64,000 nt of DNA from Phytophthora hibernalis. Its lineage: Eukaryota > Oomycota > Peronosporomycetes > Peronosporales > Peronosporaceae. The stretch spans positions 1 through 64,000 of the forward strand of contig JAAKBF010000269.1 in the NCBI GenBank assembly GCA_012656075.1, given 5' to 3'. Each line of letters starts with the position of its first letter. Position 1 is the first letter of the stretch. Both the position numbers and the translations under genes were made by a program. Below the pieces are notes generated by a model, which worked only from the letters and a program-made list of their open reading frames with translations, was not told where the DNA came from and searched no databases. Below, one piece after another: positions 9,357-20,417 of this stretch.

Positions 9357-11250
9357 CCATACCCGTCATTCTTCTCCGTATTGGTTGAGCCATCAAAAGA
9401 CATCACCAAGCCATTGTAAGTCCTCGGTAGGCATGCGTATAGCAAGTGTGGATCCATTCGAGCAGTCGGCGATCCTCGTGACGGTGGTGTCACCGGGGCT
9501 AACGAGTCTTCGAGGTCGACAAAGCTAGTAAGCCCAGCTTGTAGTAGCTGGGCAAAAGCACAATCGCCTTCCTTGACTCGGTAGACCTTCAGGTGCCACG
9601 GGGACAACATGACTGCAAGGTGGGTCGTACGACCGAACAATGTCTTCGACTTATGTACCCACTCCAGTGTCAAGAACCGAGTGTAGACATGGATAGTCCG
9701 CCCGACCAGTTGGGTGTAACACACTTTCAACAGTAACAGCAAAGCTAACACCTCCTCCTCGGTCAGGTGGTAATTCATCTCGGCGTCCTTTAGAATACGA
9801 CCACAAAACCGCACTGGGTGCAACATCTCGCCATGATACTGCATCAGCGTAGAGCTCAGAGCCCACTCATTTGCGAATAGCATCACATGGCTCGATCGAA
9901 GTGTCGTAGTATCGGCGCGTCCGCAACCTTCTATTGGCGCACCGCAACACTTCGGTGAGCAGCGGATGAGTTTCCCACTGTTGTGAAATCGTCGTCCTTG
10001 AGTTGATACAGAGCGGCCCCGTCTTGGATGAATCGGCTGTAATAACTCAGCGCGCCGAGGAACGACTGCATCCCTTTCTTCGACGACGGGAACGGCAACT
10101 CCGTCACCGCCTTCAACTTCTTCGGGTCAGTCCGAATACCGTCGCCCGACACTTCATGCGACAGGAAATCCACTCAGCCCTGCACGAAATTGCTCTTCGT
10201 GAAACTCACACTGATCCGACACTCTTCAAATCGTTGAAGCAATCGGTCTAAGGTGGCCAGGCAAGATTCGAAAGTCTCGGAGCCGAAGTAAATATCATCA
10301 ACGAACGATCGTCTGTCGAACACCGGAACCAACGAGGATTCATCTGCTTCTCTTGTGGAGAACATGTCTGCCCCAGGGCTGTACACCAGCTGGTTCACGG
10401 CGTTCAGTGTCACCGAGGACTCGCGGTCGGCCTCAAACTTGGTTGGAAGCGTCGTCGAAACCTCGGAAGGCTGCGCGGAAGCGTCGGTCACTCCAGCCCC
10501 TGCCGCTTCAGCATTCGTTTCGGCTTTCTGCATTAGCTCCGAGAACTGTTTCCAACCGCCATTGGGCTGAACGAGCCCCCACAGAGCGTTGTCAATCACC
10601 CGTTGGTAAATCATCGGCGCATTCTTCAAGCCGAACGGCATTCGAAGCCATTCAAAGGGGCCGAGCGCACATACGAAAGCCGATATCTTCCGAGCTCTCA
10701 TCGTCATCATAATAGCCCAGAACCCACTGGCTGCGTCCAGAGAGAAGAATCATAGGTACGCTTCCAGCTCGGTTAGCAAATCATTGACCACCGGCATGGC
10801 GTACTCCATAATCGCCGTGATTGCATTGACCATATTATAGTCGATGCACAGGCGGATATCAACTCCATTTTTCTTCTACACGATCACAATCGGGGATTCC
10901 CAGGGACTATCCGAAAACGCTACCAGCCGAGCTTTCAGCAAATCCTTCAGTAGTTCATACAACTTCGCCAAGTGTTTTAGCGGGGTGCGTTGAGCTCTTT
11001 GTCGGATCGGAGGGTGTCCCCTGCACATCGATATCGCAGACCACGCCGAAGGCCGGTGGCGGAAGAGCATTCCCGCTCGAAATCATGATTTGTTCATGCT
11101 TCTTCAACACTTCAACGAGAGCTTGTTGCTGCTCGGACGTAGCTTTCGGGCTCACGACGTTGGATCCCGTGTAATCCAATACCGTCTCCGAGGCTTCGGT
11201 CAGGTCGGGTAGGAACGCCAGTTCGTGAGCGTAGTCAGTCAACTCCATTT
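9357..11250 (-). pseudogene. reverse transcriptase and RNase H start (element 2)
   Basis: Read leftward, this covers the pre-RT linker (TDYAHELAFLPDLTEASETV, 11248 down), the RT entry segment (LYELLKDLLKARLVAFSDSPW), SLDAASGFW with the first catalytic Asp, FEWLRMPFGLKNAPM, the FVDD catalytic box near 10300, and a connection (FLGALSYYSRFIQ). The RNase H start is at 9886 to 9357 (FANEWALSSTLMQ, VYTRFLTLEWV, LSFDGSTNTEKND-like). A Thr/Ser-rich insertion of about 80 residues lies between the RT palm motifs, as in element A, so it is a family trait. Stops and frameshifts interrupt it near 10870, 10740, 10170 and 9950. Confidence 0.85.
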
Positions 11251-11299
11251 CGTTCGCTAAATGGTCGGCTAGACCCCGGGATTATCGTCGATTTCCACC

Positions 11300-12430
11300 G
11301 CGTCACCGGCAGAGACGCATGTCATCAGCGCCTCGAACGCGGACTCCAAACGAGCCTCCGAATCCTCGGTGGCTGTGGTTTCTGGTGGTCCAGGAGTCGG
11401 CCGGCCGCTGTCACCCCTGTCCGAAGTCTCGGACACGGTGGAGTTCCGTCTTCTTCGGCTACAACATCCGTAGCTGCCGTATCCGAAGACGTCAGAATCA
11501 CTGTTACCGCCGTGTGGTCGAGCTCAGTTGGACGATCGATGCCATCGTCAACACCCGGCGGACGGGTCATCCTTTGTCCATCCTGGTTCCAGAGTGGTCG
11601 AGAGAGAATCTTGCGTGGCGTCGGGTATTGCCGTCGTTCTACGGCCGGTGGTTGACTGGCCAACCATCGCTCGTAAAGATTACCCTCACGCTTCAGCGGA
11701 GTGTCGTCTCGGCACTCGGCGTACGCTAGGACTTGCCACTCGTCGTACTTAGGCTATCGCAACCGAGTATACCCACGCCCCCGCGGAGGTCACCTCGCGG
11801 TACCCACAATAATACTGGTTCGTGGTTAGTGTAATGGGCAACCGTCGGTGACACGTTAGTCAGCCGAACGATTGCTGGATGTCTCCGCCGAAACCTCGTC
11901 ACGGTAGGCACGAGATTCCCAACTCGACGGACCCATACGTCATGGGTGTTCGGAGGCGGGCGTCGTCGAGGTAAGTTGAACTCATACCACTCTCGACCAG
12001 CGACAGACAAATCCTCGGTTGAACCGCCTACCACTTGTATTCCATATACCGGAGCATCGTCGGCACTCTGAGACTTCACCAAGGGCACCATCACCTCGTC
12101 TGGTAGTAGAGATGAACCGTGGAATAAATCCAACCACACTCCGACTGGGATCATGAAGTCAGTGTCATAGACGACGTCAACTCCCGCGTTGTGGTCCATA
12201 ATCCACAGCTCAAATCCGTATAATCGTTCCCATCCGAGGGTGATTTTGACGAGTGCTTGGTGACGTGTTTCCATCACCCCAGGGTAACCCCTCACCTCGA
12301 GACTGCAACCGTGATCTGAAACCTCACGTACACGCAGTTTCTTCGCGTAGGAAGCAGAAATTCCACTGACATTCTCCCCTGTATCCAACAGGATCCTTGT
12401 TCGTGAGTCATCTACTGCTCCATTCACCAT
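11300..12430 (-). pseudogene. retropepsin-like protease (element 2)
   Basis: The frame from 12430 carries ILLDTGENVSGISASYAKKL, with the aspartic protease DTG at about 12377-12385. It is followed by the flap-side region WIMDHNAGVDVVYDTDFMIP and a long C-terminal tail ending near 11726. A frameshifted linker (about 11663 to 11325) leads to the reverse transcriptase part. The start at 12430 is only the first Met of the open part; in the live element it was probably joined to gag. Confidence 0.8.
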
Positions 12431-12799
12431 TGCTCGAAGTCGCTTCCGTTTGTCGTAACATTAAGATGACCACCACCCCATCCGTTCTCCAGAAAACAAC
12501 TTGATTGTCTGACCGAGATTTCGGGGTTAATGCTCGGTCACGACCATGCTCGCGATTGAAGCCTCGGTAACTGTAGCTGTTGTCGTTTCCTCACATCCCA
12601 ATGTCGCCTCACGTTCACCGAGGCTTGCGCCTCTCTTCTCCATTTTCCGTCGTTTTCTCATAATCCATATTCAAGTTATCAGGCCGTTTGCACGAGCCCG
12701 TGAACGCAAACAAATAGTCTGCATCCAGCGCAGGCTCGGCTAACTGTGGTAGCCCGATTGGGACCAACCCAGTTTCAGTTGATGGGCTGCCTAGTTTAA
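12431..12799. other. degraded stretch between gag end and protease
   Basis: Read on the minus strand this should hold the join between gag and protease. I find only short broken frames here and nothing I can name. The stretch shows the frequent ACCGAG and CTCGGT motifs typical of this family. Confidence 0.4.
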
Positions 12800-13160
12800 A
12801 GACTCCCGTAGACCAGTTCTTGAAGCTCCAGCGAGAGATCTTTCTTCTCCACCTTCGCCTTCAGAAGAGACGCAAGGTCGTTGAATGCTTCACATTTCCT
12901 TGCGTCGTGGATTTGCTTGCACATCTTGCACCTCTTGAATCAATAGTGTGCAGAGTGTGTCAGCCCGCCACAGGCAGCGCACGGGCCATATTGTCGTCGA
13001 CCATCACGTCCACCTTGGCCTCTGTTGTCTCGGTCATGCATGTATTGGTTATTTCAAATCCTCGGTCGGCGATTGTCGGATCGAGCGAATGTTCCTTCGG
13101 CCGCGTTGCGACGTTCCGAGTCATTAGCAGCAGCCACACGGCCGTGATCCTCGTCGGATG
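12800..13160 (-). pseudogene. gag C-terminus with zinc knuckles (element 2)
   Basis: Read leftward, an Arg/Asp/Gly-rich stretch precedes two Cys/His clusters: PCAACGGLTHSAHY followed after a stop by CKMCKQIHDARKC. An acidic and Lys-rich tail (KVEKKDLSLELQELVYGSL) and a stop end the region. Cys-X2-Cys...His...Cys knuckles bind packaged RNA in gypsy gag proteins. The stop between the two clusters and small frame changes make it non-functional. It belongs to the same family as the pol that follows. Confidence 0.65.
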
Positions 13161-13860
13161 CACACCCAGCTTCGATGGTCTTCGGCTTCGCTCGCGTGAG
13201 GCAGTATTGCGTCATACCCTCACGCATTCCGAATATGATGACATGAGCTTGAGACGGCATGTTGACGGGATTCGTGATGATGCACGAAATCAAGTGGCGT
13301 GTCTTCTGGACATAGTCACGCATCGACATATTTTCTTGGCGGATCGCGAAGAAGCTAGCGCGCATGCGGGACTCATCTTGCGGTGGCTCGAACGCAAGGC
13401 GCAAGTCACTCTGTACATCATCCAGAGTTGGGAACGCAGCGGCGGCGACTACAAGCGGGCCAAGCGCCCACTCTTTGCCGGCCAGTCGTGAAAGCAAGAA
13501 GTTTGCCTTCGCTGACTCGGCCTCAAGCAGTCTCGAGGCAATCGCAATGCCGATCTTTCGAAACCAGCGATTCAGTGGGAGGCGGTCTTGTCCGACTCCG
13601 GAATACGTGGACGCATCGATCTTGATGACATCTCCCTTCGTGGAACGCGAGGGGGTCTGTACCGGCCGTTTCGCTCAGGCAAGCTCGCGTTCCATGAACT
13701 CTTGGGCAACCTGACGCTTCGATTCTGCGGTCGCCGAACTCAGCAGCGTGGCGACGACAGCCTCGCCAGTAACATCGGCGAGGCGATGGAGAGCTTCCCA
13801 CTAGATCCGCGTGAGGTGGGGAAAGCTTCCATGCTTCAGGGTTACCCCCATGCCTTCAGG
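13161..13860 (-). pseudogene. gag N-terminus of a second family, fused
   Basis: Read leftward from about 13860, the region gives IKIDASTYSGVGQDRLPLNR and WFRKIGIAIASRLLEAE. The open frame 13497-13054 then gives FEPPQDESRMRAS, MSMRDYVQKTRHLISCI and FGMREGMTQYCLTRAKP. This is the gag capsid-like domain of a retrotransposon family that differs from the element 2 pol. At about 13160 the same frame passes into DEDHGRVAAANDSERR, which belongs to the element 2 gag. The fusion is therefore in frame, a sign of recombination between families. Confidence 0.65.
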
Positions 13861-13919
13861 CTACAATACTTGACTCATCTTGATCTCGGCCGTTGGAAGG
13901 ACTATAAAGTGCTACCAGG

Positions 13920-14205
13920 TATGACGGGCCAGGTGTGTCCGTTAGCTAGCTTACACAATAGATGCGAGGAAGCGTCGAGAGACTCAGAAGACTGAGTCGT
14001 AGTATGGCCTTTACGGCAAATTAAACTCTGACTTAGGAGAGGGTCCGTCGGGGCCACTCAAATGCTAACTGTCCTCTGATTGGCGAAATGGCTCTCCACT
14101 TTCAACCAATCAAAGAAAGACAACGAAGCACACCCTAGCCGTATCTTCGTATCTACTTTCAATATCAACCTATATAGATATGTAACTACAGACTAGCCCG
14201 TTACA
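13920..14205 (-). repeat. short LTR, leftward
   Basis: On the minus strand the repeat starts TGTAACGGGCTAG at 14205 and runs about 285 bp to CCCGTCATACC, followed by TGGTAGCAC, a possible primer binding site. A TATATAG element lies at about 14170. No second copy is in the window, so the boundaries rest on the TG start, the possible primer site and the abrupt change to transposase coding sequence at 14206. Confidence 0.5.
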
Positions 14206-15151
14206 CGTGGTGTATGGGAGCTGGCCCGCCTGTTCGAACACCCCGAGTTCGTCACCACCACTGAGCGCGACAAGGCTCACAAAACCGAGGCTGTGTGCAT
14301 CCTGCTAGCCTGGTTCAGCTATCCCAACCGCAACTACGACATGATGCGGAGATTTATGCGCTCCCCAGCGCACTCTCACGGCTATTCAGCCACATTTGTA
14401 TACTTTTGCTTGCCTGAATTTTGACTTTTGCTAATATGTATGCTGATATTTGTAGTATTATATGTGTATGATAGATACCAAGAGATCATATACTTCCAGA
14501 AGCGCATTTGCGCTGATCGAATACAGATGTACTGTGATGATGTTCATGCCTGTGGTGCTCCGATGAAAAATGTTTTCAGTTTTATCAACGGGACCAAGAT
14601 CCTGTGTGCAGGCCGAGCGGTCGCCCTAGTAAGAAAGAAGATTTGCAGAAGCAAGTTTACTCCGGCCACAAGCGTGTGCGAACTTTCACGCGGTTGTCGC
14701 GCCTGACGGTTTGGCCATTCATTGCTGGGGGCTGATGGAAGGGCGCCGGCATGACATCACAATGCTGCGTGAAAGAAAGCTCGCTGACTATATGGCGGAC
14801 CACCACGATGTATTTAATGGCTACATTATCTACGGCGACCCAGCCTACGGAATCCAGACGTTTCTTGTGTCGTGCTTCAAGGGCGCTAGAGCATTGATGA
14901 ATGTGAAGAAGTTCAACAAGATGATGAGCTCAGTCAGAGAATCTGTGGAGTGGAAGTTCGGTGATCTCAAGACACAGTTTGCGTTCGTCGACTACAAAAA
15001 GTCGCTAAAGATTCGGCTTTCACCCGTGGGCAAGTACGCATTAGTCAGCATGTTTCTACTAAACTGTCATTGTTGCTACTATGGTGGTAACCAGATAAGT
15101 GAGTACTTCGGAATAGGCCTCCCATCATTAGGCGATTACATAACTCCATAA
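14206..15151 (+). pseudogene. Harbinger-type DDE transposase
   Basis: The reading starts abruptly at RGVWELARLFEHPEFVTT, then has stops near 14420, then FINGTK (first Asp replaced by Asn) and CRPSGRPSKKEDLQKQVYSG. After a one-base shift near 14687 it continues DGLAIHCWGLMEGRRHDITM, YGDPAYGIQ with the second Asp, and SVRESVEWKFGDLK with the catalytic Glu, ending DYITP. This is the DDE_Tnp_4 type of nuclease. The cut start, stops, frameshift and probable loss of the first catalytic Asp mean it is dead. Confidence 0.8.
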
Positions 15152-15182
15152 ATATAATTCCCTCTTCTTAGCTGTATTAAGC

Positions 15183-15773
15183 TCAGTCCTTCTTGCTCAG
15201 ACTGATTAAGTCTACAATGCTTTTCGACACGGCCTGAACTACAGCAATAATGTGGGCTCGATCCGATTCCCGCTGCGCGGCCATGAGCTCCCTGACTTCC
15301 ATTTTGTCTTGTAGCTCCTTCTCCTTCAGCACCAGCATTTCTTCTCGCTTCAGCCGCTTACCTTGCGGCGATCGCTCCTTTCTTATCCAAGCATCTCCAT
15401 TGCGAGGCGACTTGCCGTTGCAGACGCTTCCTCGTCGCGTTTGCGCTTGAGTGCGTCTGCGGCCTTCGCAGCGCACACTGACTCAATGTGGTCGTCGACG
15501 AGCTTGATCAGCTTGTCGAGCAGCAAAGCCTTCTCGGTCTCCTCCTCGGAAACGCCCGAGGTCGCCCTGCTCTCCTCATGTTCCTGCCGTCTCATCTTCA
15601 CAAGCTTGTCAAATCGAGATTGCGCATTTTTACCGCTCAACTAGGGCCGTGGAAACGAGTCATCTGCCACAAGCTTGGCAGCGAGAGCATCCCACGCGCC
15701 GGTGATTTTCGACTATGCGCAGCAGCGTCACGTCTTCTTCGTCCGAGTAGTTCCTGCGCTTTTCGTCGCACAT
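15183..15773 (-). pseudogene. Myb/SANT-like Harbinger accessory protein
   Basis: From the ATG at 15773 the start reads MCDEKRRNYSDEEDVTLLRI, a Myb/SANT-like helix start. After a frame change it continues AWDALAAKLVADDSFPRP, then a stop, then NAQSRFDKLVKMRRQEHEES. A Glu/Lys-rich coiled coil follows (KLIKLVDDHIESV, KRLKREEMLVLKEKEL) and it ends DLISLSKKD. Harbinger elements need such a protein to carry the nuclease to DNA. At least two frame changes and one stop break it. Confidence 0.65.
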
Positions 15774-15825
15774 ATTTGCTGTATGTAGCTGTATAGTTTA
15801 GAGGGAATGGTGACTTGACTGCCAA

Positions 15826-17272
15826 CCAATTGTCTGTGGCAAGTCTCCTACAGATTTCAGTTTCCTACAGGAGATTTCCCACAGAGCTCGGTTAAATGTA
15901 TAGTTTATGTAACAATTAGATCAGTTTGAGGGAATGGGAATGGAAAACTTGACTGCGAAACCTATCTAATACATTCTTCGTTATCGTTGCTATCCCAGCC
16001 TATGATACAAGCCCTAGAACAAACTAATGCGGAGATGATGCAGCAAACTTTTTCGTCCTTTTGTATATGGTGAGACTAGTTGGGGTTGATAATAACTATT
16101 TGTTTCTAAAGTTTATTGGATTTTAAAATCATAAATATCATTTACGAAGTACAGATTAACCTGGCACACCTGATAGCATCCGTGGACATCGGCCGTATCA
16201 GCTATAGCAATACTATAAGATTTGGCAGTAGATGGTAACGACAGTCCAAGCTACAACCACCGCTTGACACAAAACAGCAGGTAATAATCGTAATAATCTG
16301 GTACTACGGTACTACATTTTGCTGTCAGAGTTCGATGAAAAGTTGTTAAAAGACCTTCGAAAGCTGCAGCTACGAGCGAACACGCTGCTGTTAATGAAAA
16401 TACACCGAAAATGAGGCAAAATTTCGGTGTAATAACCAGATTTTGGTATTCGGTAGAGTGAGCAAGGCATGATTTGATAGGTTAGGTTAATGTGACGGGG
16501 TGATTCCAGATCCGCCAAACCCGGTCAAATGATCTTTTGAATTCGCGAGACCTAGCCCAATGCGCATTCTTTCACTTCCTTGAGCATGCACTGGCAGTTT
16601 AGAGCTGTCTAACGAGTCGACACATATCTCAATCACCTTCGTTACGGGTTAACTAGAGCTTTTGATCCCTTGGCACTCTTCACTTTCAGGATTTGAGTGT
16701 CATGGCATCCGTCTTCAAAATGATGCAATCATTCAGTATCACTTTCGGTAACAGCAACACGATCGCAGCTACGAGTGCCCGAGGAAATTTGTCTTGACCA
16801 AGAAGAAAAAACTACTCAGACAAGAGCTACTTTCAGCCTCGTAGTATCAAATCCAGCCAAATTGGCAATCAGACATATTTACTCCATACATTTACCAAGT
16901 CGGTTGAACAATTTCGTATCAGATATACCTGTGTATCAGGTGTGTCAGGTATCCGCGCCGGACGTAGTATCGGCCACCTTAAGTGCCCTCTCTAAGATCA
17001 AGTCATCACAAGTCACATACAAGATGTCGTGAACATAACTCTGGTCACCACCAAACAACTTGAAATTACTATTGCCCGCTCGCTGGGTTAAACATCAGCA
17101 AATGCGACTACTTGCCATGTGGCAATCACAACTCCTGCGCGGAGTACTTGAGAAGTCTCTGCACTCGCTGTCCTTGCACGCTTCCCACCAGACATCTCCT
17201 TCTTTTTCTGCTCAGTATCCGCTCGTCGCTTCAATCGGGCTTTCACTGCTACCAACTTGCGTAGCTCCTTTG
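15826..17272. other. AT-rich stretch, no gene recognised
   Basis: A line like GAGGGAATGG..ACTTGACTGC occurs twice, near 15797 and 15928, suggesting a small duplication at the outer edge of the Harbinger element. Between 15960 and 16760 frames are short and AT-rich. A frame at 16775-17032 has no recognisable features. No RNA gene or terminal repeat could be supported. Confidence 0.35.
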
Positions 17273-19015
17273 CTACAGCCGCGTTTTCCTTGCGTGTAGC
17301 TCTTGCAGCGCTGCTTTAGCCTTCGCTTTAGCTTCCGCAGTAGCGGCTTTTACTTTGACCACTTGCTCCATCTCCTCTAGCGTCAACAGCTTTCCTCCAG
17401 ACACCGTGCTCCCAATAAAATCACCCTTGGGTCTTGGTTTAATAGCAGGTTCCAGGAGCATCTTAAGCGACAGGCTGGCTACTTGAAGCGACTGAAGCTG
17501 AAGTCCACGCCTGGTAATTGAATTCTGCACGCGCTCCGATACAATCTCTCCGTTGAAGTGCGGCTCTAAAACGGCATGGCGTCGAGCCAATGTCTTCGAC
17601 AATCGCGAGTGGCTTTCACACGCTCCTTTGTTGCTGCCCACTATTTTCTGCAACATCATTTCCAATGATAGTGGGAAAATACCGCTGTAATCAAACCCAC
17701 GCTTGATGTTGTTGACGGTGAACGCAGATTCAAAAGCCACGCAAGTCATTGCAGCTACATCGTTCTTAGCAGGAAGACCACGTCCGTGTATCGGGAACTC
17801 CTTGACAGCTGAATTATATAGATCTTTGAAAGGCTAGAAGACAGCCACGTCCAAAGGCTGCAGAAAGTGGGAAGTGTGTACAGGTAGTACAAATAAATGT
17901 ACGTCTTGACCCCGAGCAAATGAAACAGCAGCGAGCGATACATGAGCAAAATGACTGTCAAGGATCAGTAGCTGGGGGTAGCTTAGTGACACACCACTTC
18001 AACCACTTCAGAAAGAGCTCCGTGTTAATGTTTGACGACTCCTAAACGGCGGACACAGAGCCGTCCGGTGCGTCAGCCAACAACTGCACCTTTCGTTGCG
18101 CTCCAGCGTAAATGAACATCGGCGGAATTCGATCACCAGCCGAGTTCACGCAGCCAAGCATGCTGACATTTTCACGGTCAGTTGAACGACGCATCTCCAC
18201 GCCCCTTCGGACAAAGCACTCTTTCAGCTCCGCTCCCTTGGGCCGTCATCCTGGTCTCGTCGCAGTTCCAAATGCGAGAAGGCTGGTCTTCCAGACCGAG
18301 GTCTGTCGAGGCCTTGCTTAGGTTGTCGTAGTAGTAACGAACTGTTTGCTCGATCGAACACTCAGCACGCTTTGCATCCACAATTTGGCCTTTACGATAC
18401 GAGATCGTGTTGGAGTGGCTCTTCTCCCAGCGCTGGGCCCACTCATGCCAGAGAAGTTACCTGGCACTGGCTTCAGCGGCGTCGCCAACGCCGCCTTCCG
18501 AACCAATTCGCGAAACTGGGAGGTGCCGATGCACATTCCTCGGCAGCCCGATATTCGATGGCTTCAAGAAGCCCGGTGTTGGCGGATTCGTTGATAAATA
18601 GCTATTGGGGGCCTAGGCGACATGCGAAAGGGAGTAGTCCGACACAGCGAATGCGAAGAGACTCTCGAGCGACGTTGAAGCGCTGAGAGGCCTCCCGAAT
18701 CGTCATCCCAGCGTTAGTAGCATCGATTGCAAGCAAATAGCGCTCGGTGGTCGATATGTCGGAGATGTTTGGGCTGTACTGGCGCAGCATAGTGACTTGA
18801 GGAGTGGTGGTTTGCTGAGTGGTGTAACTTTTGCAGAATGAGGAGTTCTGGGCTGAGTGACGGCTTAAATGCGCGGGGAAACACAGTTCTTCACAACCAT
18901 CAAAACGAATGTAGGATCGACGCGTTCTGCTCTTCTGGTGAACTACTGGCTGCGGTGCTGGCTTCGGCTTACCGGTATTGACTTGGGTTTGTATGCCGGT
19001 GAAAACCGTAATCAT
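17273..19015 (-). pseudogene. pogo/Tigger-like DDE transposase relic
   Basis: Read leftward, the region gives an N-terminal helix-turn-helix part (RYLLAIDATNAGMTIREASQ, about 18760-18690), a region with SIEQTVRYYYDNLSKA, then IWNCDETRMTAQGSG near 18270, which carries the first catalytic Asp. Next come blocks near 17960-17820 of the LDSHFAH-like and LQPLDVAVF type in shifted frames. A C-terminal part at 17749-17273 (FESAFTVNNIKRGFDYSGIF, then an Ala/Lys coiled coil) closes it. It resembles DDE_1 (CENP-B/pogo) transposases. Many stops break it. I did not find terminal repeats. Confidence 0.65.
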
Positions 19016-19390
19016 GTCCTGACCACAGTCATGTCCGACACGGATTTCATTTAGGACAGATTAACCTGAATAACAAAGTCGCGCTGCACACGAAGAAGCT
19101 CTGGAATTTATGATTTTCTGAGTTTAGTGTTACTCCAGTATGCGAGGGCTACGCGAGGACATTTTCAAGCACTTGCTACTGACAGGTTGTCAGGGTTTAT
19201 TTGCAAGCACAGCCTAACAAGTGTGCATGCAGTAGATTTCGTTCAGTGCGCCCTAGATCTAACGTTATATGACCACGTCTTCGGCGTACCTCCTGCGCCT
19301 GCTTCGCAGCCGCATAATCTGCTAGTGCGTAGATAATAATCTTAGTTGCACTATTCACATGTAGTATCTCGGCTAAACCATCCCGTCACG
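19016..19390. other. gap between pogo relic and Harbinger 2
   Basis: I see no supported gene or repeat in this stretch; short frames look random. Confidence 0.3.
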
Positions 19391-19471
19391 TTCCGAGCCA
19401 GATCGCGATCTGGCGGGTGCTGGCAAGTTGCCGTTGAAGCTCCGCAATCAAATAAACCCGCGCGCGCGAAG

Positions 19472-20368
19472 ATGTCGATGGCCACGAGCACCAAGTCGAC
19501 GGTGGGTGCGGCGCTTCTGAGTAAGCGCAAGCAACCCGTTGCCCTCCCACCTCAGATCTCTACGTCGACTGGACGCTGGACCAGCTGCGGTTGGAATGCA
19601 CGCCCCGCCAGTTGAACGTCAAGAAGAACACGTGCAAGAATGACCGAGTGAAGCTGCTCACCACGTACGGCGAGAACAAAACTAGTGTGGAGCTGCTACT
19701 TCAACGGCAACGCAGCAATTCGAGGCGCGTAGAGGAAGAAGAGGAGAAGCGCACAAAGAACTGCATGTTCCGCTTGCAAGCTTCAAAGTACGTGGCGCAA
19801 GGTTGGTGGAAAATTTGCCTGTGCTGAAGCTTGCTCGAAGAAGTCTGGAGACCACAGCGGTGACTTTTGGGACCTTTGTGATGGAAGGGCTGACGTTTAA
19901 TACCTACACATTTGGTGTGAGAACCGTGGGTCAGGTCGTGAGTTCTGTTCTGCCAATCTGTACGCCGATAATGAGGACGATTCTCAGAAGGAAGGCACGG
20001 ACCAGGGCAAAAGGAACAATCGGAAGCGACGCAAAACGTCCCAAGCTGAGGTGTTGGCGACGCTAGCAGAAAGCATGGCCCAGATTGTTGATAGCAAGAT
20101 TAGCGAAGCGCAAGAAGAGACCTGGAAAGAACAAGCACTACTCCTCCGAGACCAGAGGGTGGCTCACAAACTGGAGCTGATGTCGCGAATTCTGGAGCAC
20201 ACGAAAGAAGAAGTCAGCCGCTTGGTGCAAGTGGTTCGTGCTCGTGAAGACGGGAGCGGTGAGGATGACAACGAGGGCGATGCTGCAACTTTATTGGAGC
20301 GTGCCCTTAAAAAGCAGAAAACGCTTACGTCACACATCAGCGAGTTGGAATTCGAAGTGATTTATTGA
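19472..20368 (+). pseudogene. Harbinger 2 accessory protein
   Basis: The ATG at 19472 opens MSMATSTKSTVGAALLSKRK. A shifted frame then gives YVDWTLDQLRLECTPRQLNV and KNDRVKLLTTYGENKTSVEL, a small helical motif that could resemble a SAP-type DNA-binding unit (weak). After further shifts, TLAESMAQIVDSKISEAQEE and a long coiled coil (about 20060-20340) end at LEFEVIY. It is convergent with the transposase, 49 bp apart. In this position a DNA-binding partner of the nuclease is expected. The frame changes at about 19580, 19830 and 20045 may be real decay or consensus errors. Confidence 0.5.
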
Positions 20369-20417
20369 TTGGAGGAGTGATGAAATTACCGCGTCATGAT
20401 CAGCATTGCGACGTCAG

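Larger units (their letters stand above)
4504..14205 (-). mobile_element. Ty3/gypsy element 2, leftward and chimeric
   Basis: On the minus strand, from right to left, this contains a short LTR, gag, protease, reverse transcriptase, RNase H and a truncated integrase. On the plus strand at its left end is the convergent antisense gene. The 5' part (LTR and gag start) belongs to a different retroelement family from the rest. A 1.7 kb insertion splits RNase H. The left end of the antisense gene is cut by the 3' LTR of element 1. No stretch is intact enough for activity. Confidence 0.75.
14206..15825 (+). mobile_element. PIF/Harbinger element 1, left end cut off
   Basis: Two convergent genes make up the element: a DDE transposase on the plus strand (ending 15151) and a Myb-like protein gene on the minus strand (ending 15183). 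Only 31 bp separate the stops. The two-protein layout is typical of PIF/Harbinger. The left terminal repeat and transposase start are replaced by the short LTR at 13920-14205. I could not find the right terminal repeat with confidence. Confidence 0.7.

Noticed and set aside
16775..17032. 85-codon plus-strand frame
   Set aside because: No domain, ordinary length for chance in this composition, and no supporting context.
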